50,563 nt of DNA from assembly GCF_000768875.1 (NCBI RefSeq), contig NZ_JRAO01000010.1, forward strand, positions 280,352 to 330,914, in the 5' to 3' direction. The translations under genes were made by a program, and so were the position numbers. The notes under the pieces are model-generated. The model saw only the letters and a program-made list of their open reading frames with translations, had not been told where the DNA came from and searched no databases. The stretch is from Porphyromonas sp. COT-239 OH1446 (lineage in GTDB: Bacteria > Bacteroidota > Bacteroidia > Bacteroidales > Porphyromonadaceae). Every line of letters starts with the position of its first letter. Position 1 is the first letter of the stretch. This document shows, piece by piece, positions 24,877 through 34,039 of the stretch.

Positions 24877-26076
24877 ATGATACGACACATCTTCTCCCTG
24901 ATATGGACGGGGCGCAAGCACAATGCTTGGCTCTTCGCCGAGCTCTCTATCGTCTTCGTGATTGCCTGGTATATGGTAGACCTGGGATTTCAACTGCTGC
25001 ACAACCGAAGCATCCCGATGGGCTACGAGCTCGATGGGGTCTACGTCCTCGAGCAGGTCTATATGACCAAGGAGGAGGCTGCTGAGGAACGTGATCGGCT
25101 GCTCGAGCGGGTGCGACACTTCCCCTCAGTGCGCGCCACGCACATGACCTCGAGGTTCGATGTCTTGCCCTTCTCCAGCTCCTTCAACGGAGGTCGCTAT
25201 CATGCCGACAGCACGACGGGCAAGGATCTGCATGCCCGCTACAGGGCGATCAATGACGACGACTACTTCGAGGTCTTCGACGTGCGCTCGATACGTACGG
25301 GAGAGCGAGCCCGCTTCGACCTCTCCGACCCCTCGGGGGTCATCGTCTCCGAAGACTTTGCTGAGAAGCTCTTTGGGAGCGTGGAGGCCATCGGTCGAAG
25401 GATCTATAGTGGCGAAGGGGCTCTGCGTATTGTAGACGTGATCCCTCGGCAGAAGGGGGCTATCTACGAGCTGCCCTACCCTGCGCTCTATCTCCGCTAC
25501 CCAGAGGAGGTGGAGCTCCTACAGCAGATCGTCTTCTCCGTCTCTAGGGACTTTGACCGAGAGACCTTTGAGCGTGAGGTGGGCCCCTGCAAGCCCCTCA
25601 TCGAAGAGAGTGATGTCCTCAGCCATCTCTACGGCGTGGGCAAGCAGGTGGTCTTGGCTCGGGCTCTGGCTATCTTCTTCGTCTCAAGCATTGCCCTGGG
25701 TATTGTAGGCTCGTTTTGGTTTAGGATGCGTAAGCGGCGCAGCGAGATCGGGCTGAGGATGGCCTTAGGCTCGAGCAGATTGCGCCTGGAGTGCCTCCTC
25801 GTCGGCGAAGCCCTCCTACTTCTCCTTATGGCCAGCTTACCAGCTCTTGGCGTCGCAGCCCTGATCGTGGACAATGACCTCCTGATGGGGATTGGTCTGT
25901 CGGGCTCTCGTGGCTCTGGCGATGCGATGTACCTCATCAATCAACCCTGGCTGCGCTATGTGATCACCGCAGGCTCTACCCTCGTTATCATGGCCCTAGT
26001 CGTAGGGCTGAGTGCTTGGATCCCAGCTCGCCAAGGAGCTAACCTCAACCCTGTCGATGCCCTGCGCAGCGAATAA
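24877..26076 (+). CDS. FtsX/MacB-like ABC permease, type B, pair 1
   Basis: 399-aa permease. TM1 at about 20-40 (AWLFAELSIVFVIAWYMVDLG), then a periplasmic domain (about 45-255), then three C-terminal helices, with RKRRSEIGLRMALGSSR as cytoplasmic coupling segment. It ends ARQGANLNPVDALRSE, the classic FtsX/MacB permease tail. Shares LLHNR and AWY-VD motifs with the type B permease at 31055. Translated with the preceding type A gene (6-bp gap), so the two probably form a heterodimer. Confidence 0.88.
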   Translation: MIRHIFSLIWTGRKHNAWLFAELSIVFVIAWYMVDLGFQLLHNRSIPMGYELDGVYVLEQVYMTKEEAAEERDRLLERVRHFPSVRATHMTSRFDVLPFSSSFNGGRYHADSTTGKDLHARYRAINDDDYFEVFDVRSIRTGERARFDLSDPSGVIVSEDFAEKLFGSVEAIGRRIYSGEGALRIVDVIPRQKGAIYELPYPALYLRYPEEVELLQQIVFSVSRDFDRETFEREVGPCKPLIEESDVLSHLYGVGKQVVLARALAIFFVSSIALGIVGSFWFRMRKRRSEIGLRMALGSSRLRLECLLVGEALLLLLMASLPALGVAALIVDNDLLMGIGLSGSRGSGDAMYLINQPWLRYVITAGSTLVIMALVVGLSAWIPARQGANLNPVDALRSE

Positions 26077-26127
26077 CCTCCATCCATCCCCTAATGAAAT
26101 CATCATCAACTTAATACTTACAAGACA

Positions 26128-26802
26128 ATGGAAACAATGATCAAACTAGAGCGAGTACACAAGATCTATCGCACCGACGAAATCGAGACCGTAGCCCTGG
26201 AGAATGTGAACCTCGAGGTGCACAAGGGTGAGTTCCTCAGCGTCATGGGCCCCTCGGGTTGTGGCAAGAGTACCCTGCTGAATGTGATGGGACTGCTCGA
26301 CACCCCCACCTCGGGAGAGATCACCATCGCAGGCAAGACCATCCACGAGATGAACGACAGCACACTTGCTCGCTTCCGCAATGAACATCTAGGCTTTGTT
26401 TTCCAGAGCTTTCACCTGATCAATTCGCTCAACGTACTGGACAATGTGGAGCTCCCCCTGCTCTACCGAGGTGTCGGGAGTAAGGAGCGCAGACGTCTGG
26501 CCGAGGAGGTACTGCGTCGGGTAGGCCTATCGCATCGCATGCGACACTTCCCCGCCCAACTCTCTGGGGGGCAATGTCAGAGGGTGGCTATTGCCCGTGC
26601 GATCATCGGCAACCCCCATATCATCCTGGCGGACGAGCCTACGGGTAACCTCGACTCGAAGATGGGGGCGGAGATCATGGGCCTCCTGCACGACCTCAAT
26701 CAGACGGATGGCCGCACGATCGTCATGGTTACGCACGATGAGAGCAAGGCCAAGGAGACCACACGCACGATCCGCTTCCTCGATGGTCGTCGCATCTCGT
26801 AG
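26128..26802 (+). CDS. ABC transporter ATP-binding protein (LolD/MacB family)
   Basis: 224-aa ATPase. Walker A GPSGCGKS at 41-48, Q-loop Gln93 (VFQSFHL), signature LSGGQCQR at 145-152, Walker B IILADE at 165-170 followed by PTGNLDS, and the H-loop in VMVTHDE. Family is the MacB/LolD/FtsE group that works with FtsX-fold permeases by mechanotransmission. It is the only ATPase gene in a locus with six permease genes, so it presumably powers all three pairs (inference). It stands 51 bp after pair 1 and 45 bp before pair 2. Confidence 0.95.
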   Translation: METMIKLERVHKIYRTDEIETVALENVNLEVHKGEFLSVMGPSGCGKSTLLNVMGLLDTPTSGEITIAGKTIHEMNDSTLARFRNEHLGFVFQSFHLINSLNVLDNVELPLLYRGVGSKERRRLAEEVLRRVGLSHRMRHFPAQLSGGQCQRVAIARAIIGNPHIILADEPTGNLDSKMGAEIMGLLHDLNQTDGRTIVMVTHDESKAKETTRTIRFLDGRRIS

Positions 26803-26847
26803 CCCTCGCCTCGATGGCAAAGTCCAACACTAGATAAGGATAAGGTA

Positions 26848-28125
26848 ATGATACGCTTATATCTCAAGCAGGCCTGGCGTCTCCTCCAGGATACGCCTGT
26901 GCTCAGTGCGATCTCGATACTGGGTACTGCGCTGGCTGTGTGCCTGATCATGGTGATGATCATGGCTCATGAGGTGCGCACAGCCCCTTACCCTCCCGAG
27001 GTCAATCGAGATCGGATGCTCTTCGTCTCGAAGATGGGGGCAGGGCCCAAGGGCGAGCAGAAGTCGAGCTCGCATGGCTCCATGTCCTATCTGTATGCTC
27101 AGAAGGCCTTCAAGCCGCTGCGTTCGGCCCAGCTCGTTAGTGCGGTCGGCTCGACCTACCCTGTAGCGGTGTCGAGACCTGGGAGCAAGGAGAACCTCTC
27201 GGTGGATCGGAAGATGGCGGATGCGGAGTTTTGGCAGATGTTCGCCTTTGACTTCGTCGAGGGTGCGCCCTACGATGAGGCGGATGTAGCCTCGTCTCGG
27301 CCCAAGGCTGTCCTGGTCGAGAGCGTGGCCCGCAAGCTCTACGGTACGACTGCGGTCGTGGGTGAGGAGATCCTCATCGACTATATCTCCTACAGGATCT
27401 GTGGGGTCGTGCGGGATGTCTCGACTCTAGCGAGCTCGTGCTATGCTCAGGTTTGGGTTACGATCACCTCTGTGGAGCAAGACCCTGGCTATGGGGGTAT
27501 CGTGGGCGATCTGAAGGCCTACATCCTGGCTCGCTCGTCGGAAGACTTCGACGCCATCCGTAGCGAGGTCGAGGAGCTGAGGCTCAAGTGCAATGAAGAG
27601 AATCCCGAGATGGATGCCTACTACCTCGGTCAGCCTGACACGCAGTTCACCCACATCAACCGCATCTGGTCCAATGTAGCCCCTGATATGGAGGGCATCG
27701 TGCGGCAGCTGCTGATCACCATCCTGGTCATCCTCCTCGTGCCAGCGATCAACCTCTCGGGCATGACCAGCTCTCGGATGCGCAAGCGTCTCAGCGAGCT
27801 GGGGGTACGCCGTGCCTTCGGGGCTAAGCGCAGCCAGCTGCTCATGCAGGTACTCTGGGAGAACCTCGTGCAGACGTCTGTGGGCTCTCTCCTGGGACTG
27901 CTGCTGGCTGTGGCCTCGACCTACCTGCTCAAGGGGCTGATCTATGGCTATCTAGCCTATTCGGAGACGGGAGCTAGACTGGAGATAGACCTCCTCTCGC
28001 TCCTTAGTCCCAGGATCTTCGCCATAGCGTTTGGGCTGTGCCTGGTGATCAACCTGCTCTCGGCCCTGCTGCCCGCCTATAGAGTCTCTAGGCGTAGCAT
28101 CGTCAGTTCGTTACTCTCCAAATAA
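26848..28125 (+). CDS. FtsX/MacB-like ABC permease, type A, pair 2
   Basis: 425-aa permease with TM1 at about 20-40 (AISILGTALAVCLIMVMIMA), a periplasmic MacB-core-like domain and three C-terminal helices. The coupling segment is RMRKRLSELGVRRAFGAKRS and the C-terminus is SRRSIVSSLLSK. It diverges more from the type A proteins of pairs 1 and 3 than those do from each other. Followed after 11 bp by its type B partner. Confidence 0.87.
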   Translation: MIRLYLKQAWRLLQDTPVLSAISILGTALAVCLIMVMIMAHEVRTAPYPPEVNRDRMLFVSKMGAGPKGEQKSSSHGSMSYLYAQKAFKPLRSAQLVSAVGSTYPVAVSRPGSKENLSVDRKMADAEFWQMFAFDFVEGAPYDEADVASSRPKAVLVESVARKLYGTTAVVGEEILIDYISYRICGVVRDVSTLASSCYAQVWVTITSVEQDPGYGGIVGDLKAYILARSSEDFDAIRSEVEELRLKCNEENPEMDAYYLGQPDTQFTHINRIWSNVAPDMEGIVRQLLITILVILLVPAINLSGMTSSRMRKRLSELGVRRAFGAKRSQLLMQVLWENLVQTSVGSLLGLLLAVASTYLLKGLIYGYLAYSETGARLEIDLLSLLSPRIFAIAFGLCLVINLLSALLPAYRVSRRSIVSSLLSK

Positions 28126-28136
28126 AATGCTGCCCT

Positions 28137-29405
28137 ATGATACGCCATATACTCAAGGTGATGCGCAATGAATGGCGCACCAACCTCTCCCTATGGATCG
28201 AGCTCATGATCGTGGCCTCGCTGCTCTGGGTCGTCGTGGATCAGCTCTATATTACCTATCAGATCTATCGTCAGCCCATGGGCTTCGATGTGGAGCATAC
28301 CTACTGCCTGCGCCTGGGTTACCTCGAGCCCAATAGTCCGCTCTACGACCACACGATCTCTGTCGAGGAGAACCGAGCCCAGCTGCTCACCATCCGAGAC
28401 CGCATTGCCCGCAATCCGATGATCGAGGTGGCCAGCACCTCGCTGCACTCTCGTCCGCATACGTGGAACAATCGCTCCATCTCGCTCACCCACGACACAC
28501 TCTCCTGTACAGCCCTGGAGCGTATTGTGAGCCCAGAGTTTTTCCGAGTGTACCGCTACCAGAGCATCGACGGGGATACCGAGGCGATGGTGGAGGCCCT
28601 GAGGCGTGGGGAGATCATCCTCAGCCAGGACTATGCCGAGCGTTTTTTTGGCAAGGGTAAGGCTCGTGAGGCTCTCGGTAGCGAGATCGTCCGAGGCGAC
28701 CCCAGCTCGGACAATGCCCAGAGGCTGCGTGTGGGGGCGATCAGTCGCATCGTACGCTATGACCAGTTCATCAACTGGACGGAGTACTTCGCCACCCCCA
28801 TGACAGATCCGATGATCGAGCGATACTTTGCCGACCGTAAGGATCTGTGGGGCTTGGAGCTCTCCATGAGGGTCAAGCCCGAAGAGGATCGAGACTTCAT
28901 CCGCCGCTTCCGAAGCGAGATGACCGAGCAGCTCACCCTGGGCAACTACTACATCGCCGATCTCTACTCTGTCGAGGAGAACCGAGATGCCAGCCAAGTG
29001 GACAACTTCAATGAGATCAAGACGAAGGGGATCATTGTACTCTTTCTCCTGGTGAATATCTTCCTCGGTGTCGTTGGGGTCTTTTGGTTCAGGACTGAGG
29101 CTCGCCGTGCAGAGATTGGTCTACGCCTCTCACTCGGAGACACTCCTCGGGGCATCCTGGGCAAGTACTACGCCGAGGGCCTACTGCTCCTGCTGCTGGC
29201 TATGCTCCCAGCCATGCTCGTCTTCTACGCCCTAGGGTACTGGGAGGTGATCCCACTAGGGTTTATGCAGCTCACCCTAGGGCGATACGCCTCGGGCCTC
29301 GTGCTGACCTACCTGCTGATGGCTCTCATGATCATCCTCGGGGTATGGGCACCAGGGCGTAGGGCCATTCGGGTGTCCCCTGCTGAGGCTCTGCGCAGCG
29401 AATAA
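28137..29405 (+). CDS. FtsX/MacB-like ABC permease, type B, pair 2
   Basis: 422-aa permease. TM1 at about 20-41 (LWIELMIVASLLWVVVDQLYI), a periplasmic domain, then three C-terminal helices with the coupling segment RTEARRAEIGLRLSLGDTP. It ends GRRAIRVSPAEALRSE. The opening MIRHILKVMRNEW parallels the other type B proteins. The operon is interrupted after this gene by a 340-bp gap holding a 23-bp repeat array. Confidence 0.87.
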   Translation: MIRHILKVMRNEWRTNLSLWIELMIVASLLWVVVDQLYITYQIYRQPMGFDVEHTYCLRLGYLEPNSPLYDHTISVEENRAQLLTIRDRIARNPMIEVASTSLHSRPHTWNNRSISLTHDTLSCTALERIVSPEFFRVYRYQSIDGDTEAMVEALRRGEIILSQDYAERFFGKGKAREALGSEIVRGDPSSDNAQRLRVGAISRIVRYDQFINWTEYFATPMTDPMIERYFADRKDLWGLELSMRVKPEEDRDFIRRFRSEMTEQLTLGNYYIADLYSVEENRDASQVDNFNEIKTKGIIVLFLLVNIFLGVVGVFWFRTEARRAEIGLRLSLGDTPRGILGKYYAEGLLLLLLAMLPAMLVFYALGYWEVIPLGFMQLTLGRYASGLVLTYLLMALMIILGVWAPGRRAIRVSPAEALRSE

Positions 29406-29458
29406 GTTTCGGGCCTCGGAGGAGGCTCGAGGGGTGAGGCTCTAGAGCTCGATGGCAC

Positions 29459-29619
29459 TCCTATTTGGGTCTCAATCGAGGTCCTACTTAGATCTCCATG
29501 GAGCTCCTATTTGGATCTCGATAGAAGTCCTACTTAGATCTCTGTTGCGCTCCTACTTAGATCTCTAGAGAGCCTCTACTTAGACCTCGATCACGGCCCT
29601 ATCTAGGAGCTCAGCTGCG
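29459..29619 (+). repeat. 23-bp intergenic repeat array, locus 3
   Basis: The longest array: forward units start at 29459, 29482, 29505, 29528, 29551, 29574 and 29597, all 23 bp apart. The first four alternate TCCTATTTGG- and TCCTACTTAG-types; the last two are degenerate (CTCTACTTAG, CCCTATCTAG). Confidence 0.88.
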
Positions 29620-29638
29620 CTCCCCTCGGGAGCGCAGC
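29614..29638 (+). terminator. Hairpin at the end of repeat array 3
   Basis: GCTGCGCTCCC (29614-29624) and GGGAGCGCAGC (29628-29638) form a perfect 11-bp stem with a CTC loop. No T tract follows. It may attenuate rather than end transcription between permease pairs 2 and 3. Confidence 0.45.
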
Positions 29639-29745
29639 CACGAGCCTAGTAGGAGCTCTCTACGCCCCTCGGGCCTCCCTCGCCCCACTATCTACAATCA
29701 TCCAGGTGCCTACCCCTGTAGCCATCTCTATAGTACTCTATCACA

Positions 29746-31047
29746 ATGAGACAAAACATTAGACAGGCTCTTCGCCTCATGCGAGAGCATCGCCTCTACA
29801 GCACTATCTACATCGCAGGGACTGCCGTGGCGGTATTGATGGCCATGCTCGTGGCCTTCTACCTGCACCTGCATCGAGGGCATATCTACCCCGAGCACGA
29901 GCGCGGGCGGACGCTCTACATGGATCAGATCTCCCTCGAGTGGGGGGATGAGGAGAACCGCTCGATGAGCATGGGGTCCCTCTCCCTGTCCTTCATCCAA
30001 GATTACCTCCTCCCCCTAGAGGGCGTGGAGCGTGTCTCCACGGAGGCTCTCCTATGGGGGGCGGAGGTCTCCTCGCCCGAGACCCCTAAGCCTCGGCCCA
30101 TGTCCGTTCGCCATGTGGATCAGGAGCACTGGCGGATCTTCGACTACGAATTCATCTCCGGTGAGCCCTTCTCCGAGGCAGATGTCTCTGCCGCTCGTCG
30201 GGTGGCCGTGGTGAGCCGTCGGGTAGCAGATTATCTCTTCGCTGGCGAGGAGGCCATGGGCCGAGACTTCTTCCTAGACGATAAGGCCTACCGCATCGTC
30301 GGCATCGTGCGGGACGTCCCCTACGTGCTGCCCAATAGCTTCGGGCATATTTGGGTGCCCCATACGTGCAGTATGAAAGAAGAGCCCCGTGAGGGAGCTC
30401 CCACCGTACTCGGGGGCTATCAGGCCAAGCTACTCATGAAAGGAGGCTATACCCCCGAGCAGATCCGCACGGCCCTAAGCCATCGCCTCGAGGACTATAC
30501 CAAGGCCACAGGCCAGCAGGTACGCCTCGACGGAGCTCCCTACACCACCCTGGACAAGATGCTCGCTGGGGGCGGCGATACCTCCCGCACGCTTGCGATC
30601 CTCATCGCTGTCGTGGCCCTCTTCCTCATCGTCCCAGCCCTCAATCTCTCGGGGCTCAACAGCACGATCCTCGAGGGACGACTGGCCGAGATCGGTGTGC
30701 GTAAGGCCTTCGGAGCGACACGCCTCGACCTGATGATGCAGTTCATCGTCGAGAACTTCCTCCTGAGCTTCATCGGGGCGAGTATCGGCTTCGTCCTAGC
30801 CCTCTTCGTTGCCAGCTCGCTGGAGCTGATCTATATCTACGATGCCGTTCCTGGGGTAGACCTGGCGGATCTCGGAGACCTAGCCTCGGGGCTCTCGCCC
30901 TCGCTCCTGCTCGATGGCTGGACGATGCTCTACCTCATCGTAGGAGCATTCATTATCAACCTCATCTCGAGCCTCCTGCCCGTCCTCCAATTCTCTCGCC
31001 AGGGTATTGTGAGCTCCCTGCTCGATCATCACGCCAACCAAAAGTAA
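29746..31047 (+). CDS. FtsX/MacB-like ABC permease, type A, pair 3
   Basis: 433-aa permease. TM1 at about 19-42 (TIYIAGTAVAVLMAMLVAFYL), a periplasmic domain with VKRVAVVSRRVADYLF-like MacB-core features, then three C-terminal helices preceded by TILEGRLAEIGVRKAFGAT. It ends SRQGIVSSLLDHHANQK. The IYIAGTA and LEGRLAE-GVRKAFGAT segments are shared almost word for word with the pair 1 type A protein, pointing to duplication of that pair. Confidence 0.88.
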   Translation: MRQNIRQALRLMREHRLYSTIYIAGTAVAVLMAMLVAFYLHLHRGHIYPEHERGRTLYMDQISLEWGDEENRSMSMGSLSLSFIQDYLLPLEGVERVSTEALLWGAEVSSPETPKPRPMSVRHVDQEHWRIFDYEFISGEPFSEADVSAARRVAVVSRRVADYLFAGEEAMGRDFFLDDKAYRIVGIVRDVPYVLPNSFGHIWVPHTCSMKEEPREGAPTVLGGYQAKLLMKGGYTPEQIRTALSHRLEDYTKATGQQVRLDGAPYTTLDKMLAGGGDTSRTLAILIAVVALFLIVPALNLSGLNSTILEGRLAEIGVRKAFGATRLDLMMQFIVENFLLSFIGASIGFVLALFVASSLELIYIYDAVPGVDLADLGDLASGLSPSLLLDGWTMLYLIVGAFIINLISSLLPVLQFSRQGIVSSLLDHHANQK

Positions 31048-31054
31048 CTCCTCT

Positions 31055-32311
31055 ATGATACGCCTTATCCTCAAGCAGCTCTGGACGCTCCGCCGCCGTA
31101 CCGCCTGGCTCTATGCCGAGCTGCTGCTCTGCCTCTGCCTCGCCTGGTACATCGTGGACTACGGGGTGCAGATCCTGCACAATCGATTTCTGCCCAATGC
31201 CTTCGACATCGAGGGGGTCTACACGGCTCGCTACCTCCCCCCTCGTGGCTCTCAGCCCTCCTCGGCCGTGGCCGATAGCTATCCCGAGCGCATCCGTCGC
31301 TTCCCTGGTGTGCGGGAGGTCTATGCCTCCTCGGGCCAAGTAGCACCCTATCTCGGGGCTCAAGCACTCCTAGGGCTTACACTAGACAAAACGCAATCCG
31401 CCGAGGACAAGAAGATCTTGGTCTACGAGAAGAGCATCGAGAACGACAGCTACTTCAGCATCCTGGGCATCCGCTCGATCTATACGGGAGAGCTCATTCG
31501 CCTCAACTACAGCGACCCCAATGCGGTGGTGATCTCTCGCTCGCTGGCCCGCTACTTCTTCGCTGACGAAGACCCTCGAGGCAAGCTCATCGACGAGGCT
31601 GAGCATCGCTTCGTGGCCAAGGGGCTTGTGGACTGGAGGGTCGTGGATGTGTGCGAGGACTTCAAGGTCGAGGACTATCGCCTGCCCGTGCCCCTGGCCT
31701 TCCTCCCCATGACTCGGGGCGAGAGGATAGCCAATCAATATATCTTCTCCACCGACGAGACCTTCAACGCCGCAGCTTTCTCCGAGGAGATCCTGCGCTG
31801 TAGCAGCCTCGGCGAGCTGCGTCAGAGGCGAGAGTTTTGGGAGGGGATCACCAAGAAAGAAATGATGGCCCGTACCGTAACCCTCTTCTTCGTCGTGAGC
31901 ATCGCCCTCGGGGTCATCGGCTCGTTTTGGTTTCGCACCCAGCAGCGTCGGGGCGAGCTGGCTCTCAGAATGACCCTCGGCTGTAGCCCACGCCGCCTCT
32001 CGGGGCATATCATCCTTGAGGCCCTCATCCTGCTCCTAGCGGCAGCCTTGCCCGCCCTCGTGATCAATTACTTGGTCTTCTCGGCCGACCTTACGCTCAC
32101 GCTCACCAAGAATTTCGATGAGTGGTGGATGGCCTCCAACGAGGTGATTTCACAAGACACCTACTACTGGATCAACCTCCCCTGGATGCGCTTCCTCGTC
32201 GGCAACCTCCTTACCCTGGCCCTTATGGGCACTGTCGTAGTGCTCAGCGTTTGGATCCCCGCTCGCAAGGCCGCTCAGATACAGCCTGTCGAGGCCCTCG
32301 GCAGCGAGTAG
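31055..32311 (+). CDS. FtsX/MacB-like ABC permease, type B, pair 3
   Basis: 418-aa permease. TM1 at about 20-40 (LYAELLLCLCLAWYIVDYGV), a periplasmic domain, and three C-terminal helices after TQQRRGELALRMTLGCSPRR. It ends ARKAAQIQPVEALGSE. The AWLYAEL and AWYIVDYG-QILHNR segments parallel the pair 1 type B protein. It starts 7 bp after its type A partner and ends 26 bp before the TolC-like gene. Confidence 0.87.
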   Translation: MIRLILKQLWTLRRRTAWLYAELLLCLCLAWYIVDYGVQILHNRFLPNAFDIEGVYTARYLPPRGSQPSSAVADSYPERIRRFPGVREVYASSGQVAPYLGAQALLGLTLDKTQSAEDKKILVYEKSIENDSYFSILGIRSIYTGELIRLNYSDPNAVVISRSLARYFFADEDPRGKLIDEAEHRFVAKGLVDWRVVDVCEDFKVEDYRLPVPLAFLPMTRGERIANQYIFSTDETFNAAAFSEEILRCSSLGELRQRREFWEGITKKEMMARTVTLFFVVSIALGVIGSFWFRTQQRRGELALRMTLGCSPRRLSGHIILEALILLLAAALPALVINYLVFSADLTLTLTKNFDEWWMASNEVISQDTYYWINLPWMRFLVGNLLTLALMGTVVVLSVWIPARKAAQIQPVEALGSE

Positions 32312-32337
32312 TCTCACGCCCTATTCTCCCCAAGACA

Positions 32338-33825
32338 ATGAAACGAATATCCCTCCTCCTCCTTCCCCTCTCGCTCCTCTTTGGCGATCTCTCGGCCCAG
32401 AGCGAGGGTAGCCTGCGCCACCTCAGCCTCGCCGAGGCAGTCGCATTGGCTCGAGAGCAGTCTGTCGATGCCTCCGTCGCCCTCGGCGAGCTACGATCGG
32501 CTTACTGGGCCTATCGCTCCCACAGGGCCGACCTGCTGCCCGAGATGACCCTGGAGATGACTGCCCCCGACCTACAGCGAGGCTTCAATCTCTATCAGAA
32601 TGCAGACGGATCGTACCAGTTCGTCCGTAACAACAGCCTGCGTACAGCCGCCCAGCTCTCCATCGAGCAGAATGTCCGCTTGACAGGTGGGCGGCTCTCT
32701 CTGAGCTCCTCCCTACAGTACATAGATCCGCTCTCGACCCCAGGGGCTCGGCGCAATTATATGAGCATCCCGATCGGCATCACCTACGCTCAGCCGCTCT
32801 TCGGAGTCAATCACCTCAAGTGGCAGAGTCGTATCGCCCCCATACGCTACGAGGAGGCTAAGGCGGCCTTCATCGAGCGTAGCGAGCGCATTACCCTGCG
32901 TACGATCTCCCTCTACTTTGACCTCCTGCTCTCGAGGGAGAACCACAAGATCGCCGAGCAGAACAAAACCAATGCCGAGCGCATCTACGAGATCGCTCAG
33001 GCTCGGCGCAAGATGGGCCAAATCTCCGAGAACGAACTCCTACAGCTCAAGCTCTCCGCCCTCAAGGCCGCCTCGGCCCTTACGCACCAGCAGTCGCAGC
33101 TACGAGGGGCGATGTTTCGCCTGCGCTCCTTCCTCGGCCTCTCAAGCGAGATCGATCTAGAGCCTGAGACGCCACAGCTGGTTACTTACCCCACGATGCT
33201 CTACCAGGAGGTGCTCGACAGGGCGATGAAGCACGGCTCCTTCGCCCGTAACCTACGCCGCCGACAGATCGAGGCCGACTACGAGGTCGCCCGAGCTAGA
33301 GGCGATCGCAGGCAGATCAATATCTACGCCTCTATAGGCTATACTGGCCGAGCCCAGGAGCTGGGCGCAGCTTACCGCAACCTCGCCGACAACCAAATCG
33401 TACAGATCGGGCTCAAGATCCCCCTGGTGGACTGGGGCAAGCGCAAGGGAAGAGTGAAGGTCGCCGAGAGTCATCGAGCCGTCGTTGAGGCTCAGACGAG
33501 GAAGGAGGAGATGGACTTCTCCCAAGACATCTACTTGCTTGTCGAGCAGTACAACAACCAGGCCGAGCAGCTCAATATCGCCCGAGAGGCAGACCTGATC
33601 GCTCGCAAGAGGTACGATACCTCGGTGGAGTCTTTTCTCCTGGGCAAGATCAACACCCTCGACCTCAGCGATGCTCAGCTCTCCAAGGACAATGCTCGGG
33701 CGAAGTATCTCTCCGAGATGCACCTCTACTGGCACTATTACTATCAGATCCGCAGCCTAACGCTCTACGACTATGAGCGGGGTGAGGGCCTAGAGGTAGA
33801 CCTCGAGCCCCTCATGCGCCGCTAA
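32338..33825 (+). CDS. TolC family outer-membrane efflux channel
   Basis: 495 aa with a signal peptide (MKRISLLLLPLSLLFGDLSA, cleavage before QSEG). The mature part contains two outer-membrane efflux protein repeats rich in long helices (for example RISEIAQARRKMGQISENELLQLKL-like and QYNNQAEQLNIAREADL) and a GLKIPLVDWGKRKGR strand typical of TolC-type proteins. It would complete a tripartite pump with the adaptor and permeases. The ATG at 32338 is chosen because the frame upstream overlaps the permease gene and lacks a signal peptide. Confidence 0.92.
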   Translation: MKRISLLLLPLSLLFGDLSAQSEGSLRHLSLAEAVALAREQSVDASVALGELRSAYWAYRSHRADLLPEMTLEMTAPDLQRGFNLYQNADGSYQFVRNNSLRTAAQLSIEQNVRLTGGRLSLSSSLQYIDPLSTPGARRNYMSIPIGITYAQPLFGVNHLKWQSRIAPIRYEEAKAAFIERSERITLRTISLYFDLLLSRENHKIAEQNKTNAERIYEIAQARRKMGQISENELLQLKLSALKAASALTHQQSQLRGAMFRLRSFLGLSSEIDLEPETPQLVTYPTMLYQEVLDRAMKHGSFARNLRRRQIEADYEVARARGDRRQINIYASIGYTGRAQELGAAYRNLADNQIVQIGLKIPLVDWGKRKGRVKVAESHRAVVEAQTRKEEMDFSQDIYLLVEQYNNQAEQLNIAREADLIARKRYDTSVESFLLGKINTLDLSDAQLSKDNARAKYLSEMHLYWHYYYQIRSLTLYDYERGEGLEVDLEPLMRR

Positions 33826-33894
33826 CCCCCATCCCTCGCCCCTCTCCCCCTCTTGCCCTGTCTCCATCTGGGTTAGAGGATGTGAAATATGAGC

Positions 33895-33902
33895 TATATT
33901 TG
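33895..33902 (+). promoter_or_regulatory. -7 box of the two-component gene pair
   Basis: TATATTTG matches TAnnTTTG about 138 bp before the regulator ATG. The -33 element is unclear. It suggests that the regulator and kinase have their own housekeeping promoter, separate from the sigma-54 promoter of the exporter. Confidence 0.5.
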
Positions 33903-34039
33903 TATGTCTAACGCTCTGTGCCTCCTAGGCCGATGCCCTTCACAGTCTCCGCTGCCTCTAGTAAGATCTCGAGGGATAGCCCAGGGTGAGCTCCCCCGAG
34001 GCTCAGACCTTACCCCATAATCAGTCCCAGGACGAAGAT

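Larger units (their letters stand above)
29406..29745. other. Intergenic region inside the export locus
   Basis: 340 bp without a gene between permease pairs 2 and 3. It contains the 23-bp array of locus 3, a short perfect hairpin at 29614-29638 and an inverted degenerate repeat unit near 29648-29660. I see no sigma-54 element and no clear TAnnTTTG box before the next gene, so pair 3 may depend on read-through. Confidence 0.7.

Noticed and set aside
28191-28997. Minus-strand open frame of 268 codons in the permease region
   Set aside because: Shadow of the pair 2 type B permease; composition is low in structure-forming residues and no family is recognised.
29459-29619. Short coding tandem repeat protein
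   Set aside because: A 23-bp period shifts frame every unit and stops (TAG within CTTAGA) occur; no open frame spans any array.
32122-32337. N-terminal extension of the TolC-like protein
   Set aside because: It overlaps the preceding permease gene, while the ATG at 32338 is followed by a proper signal peptide.
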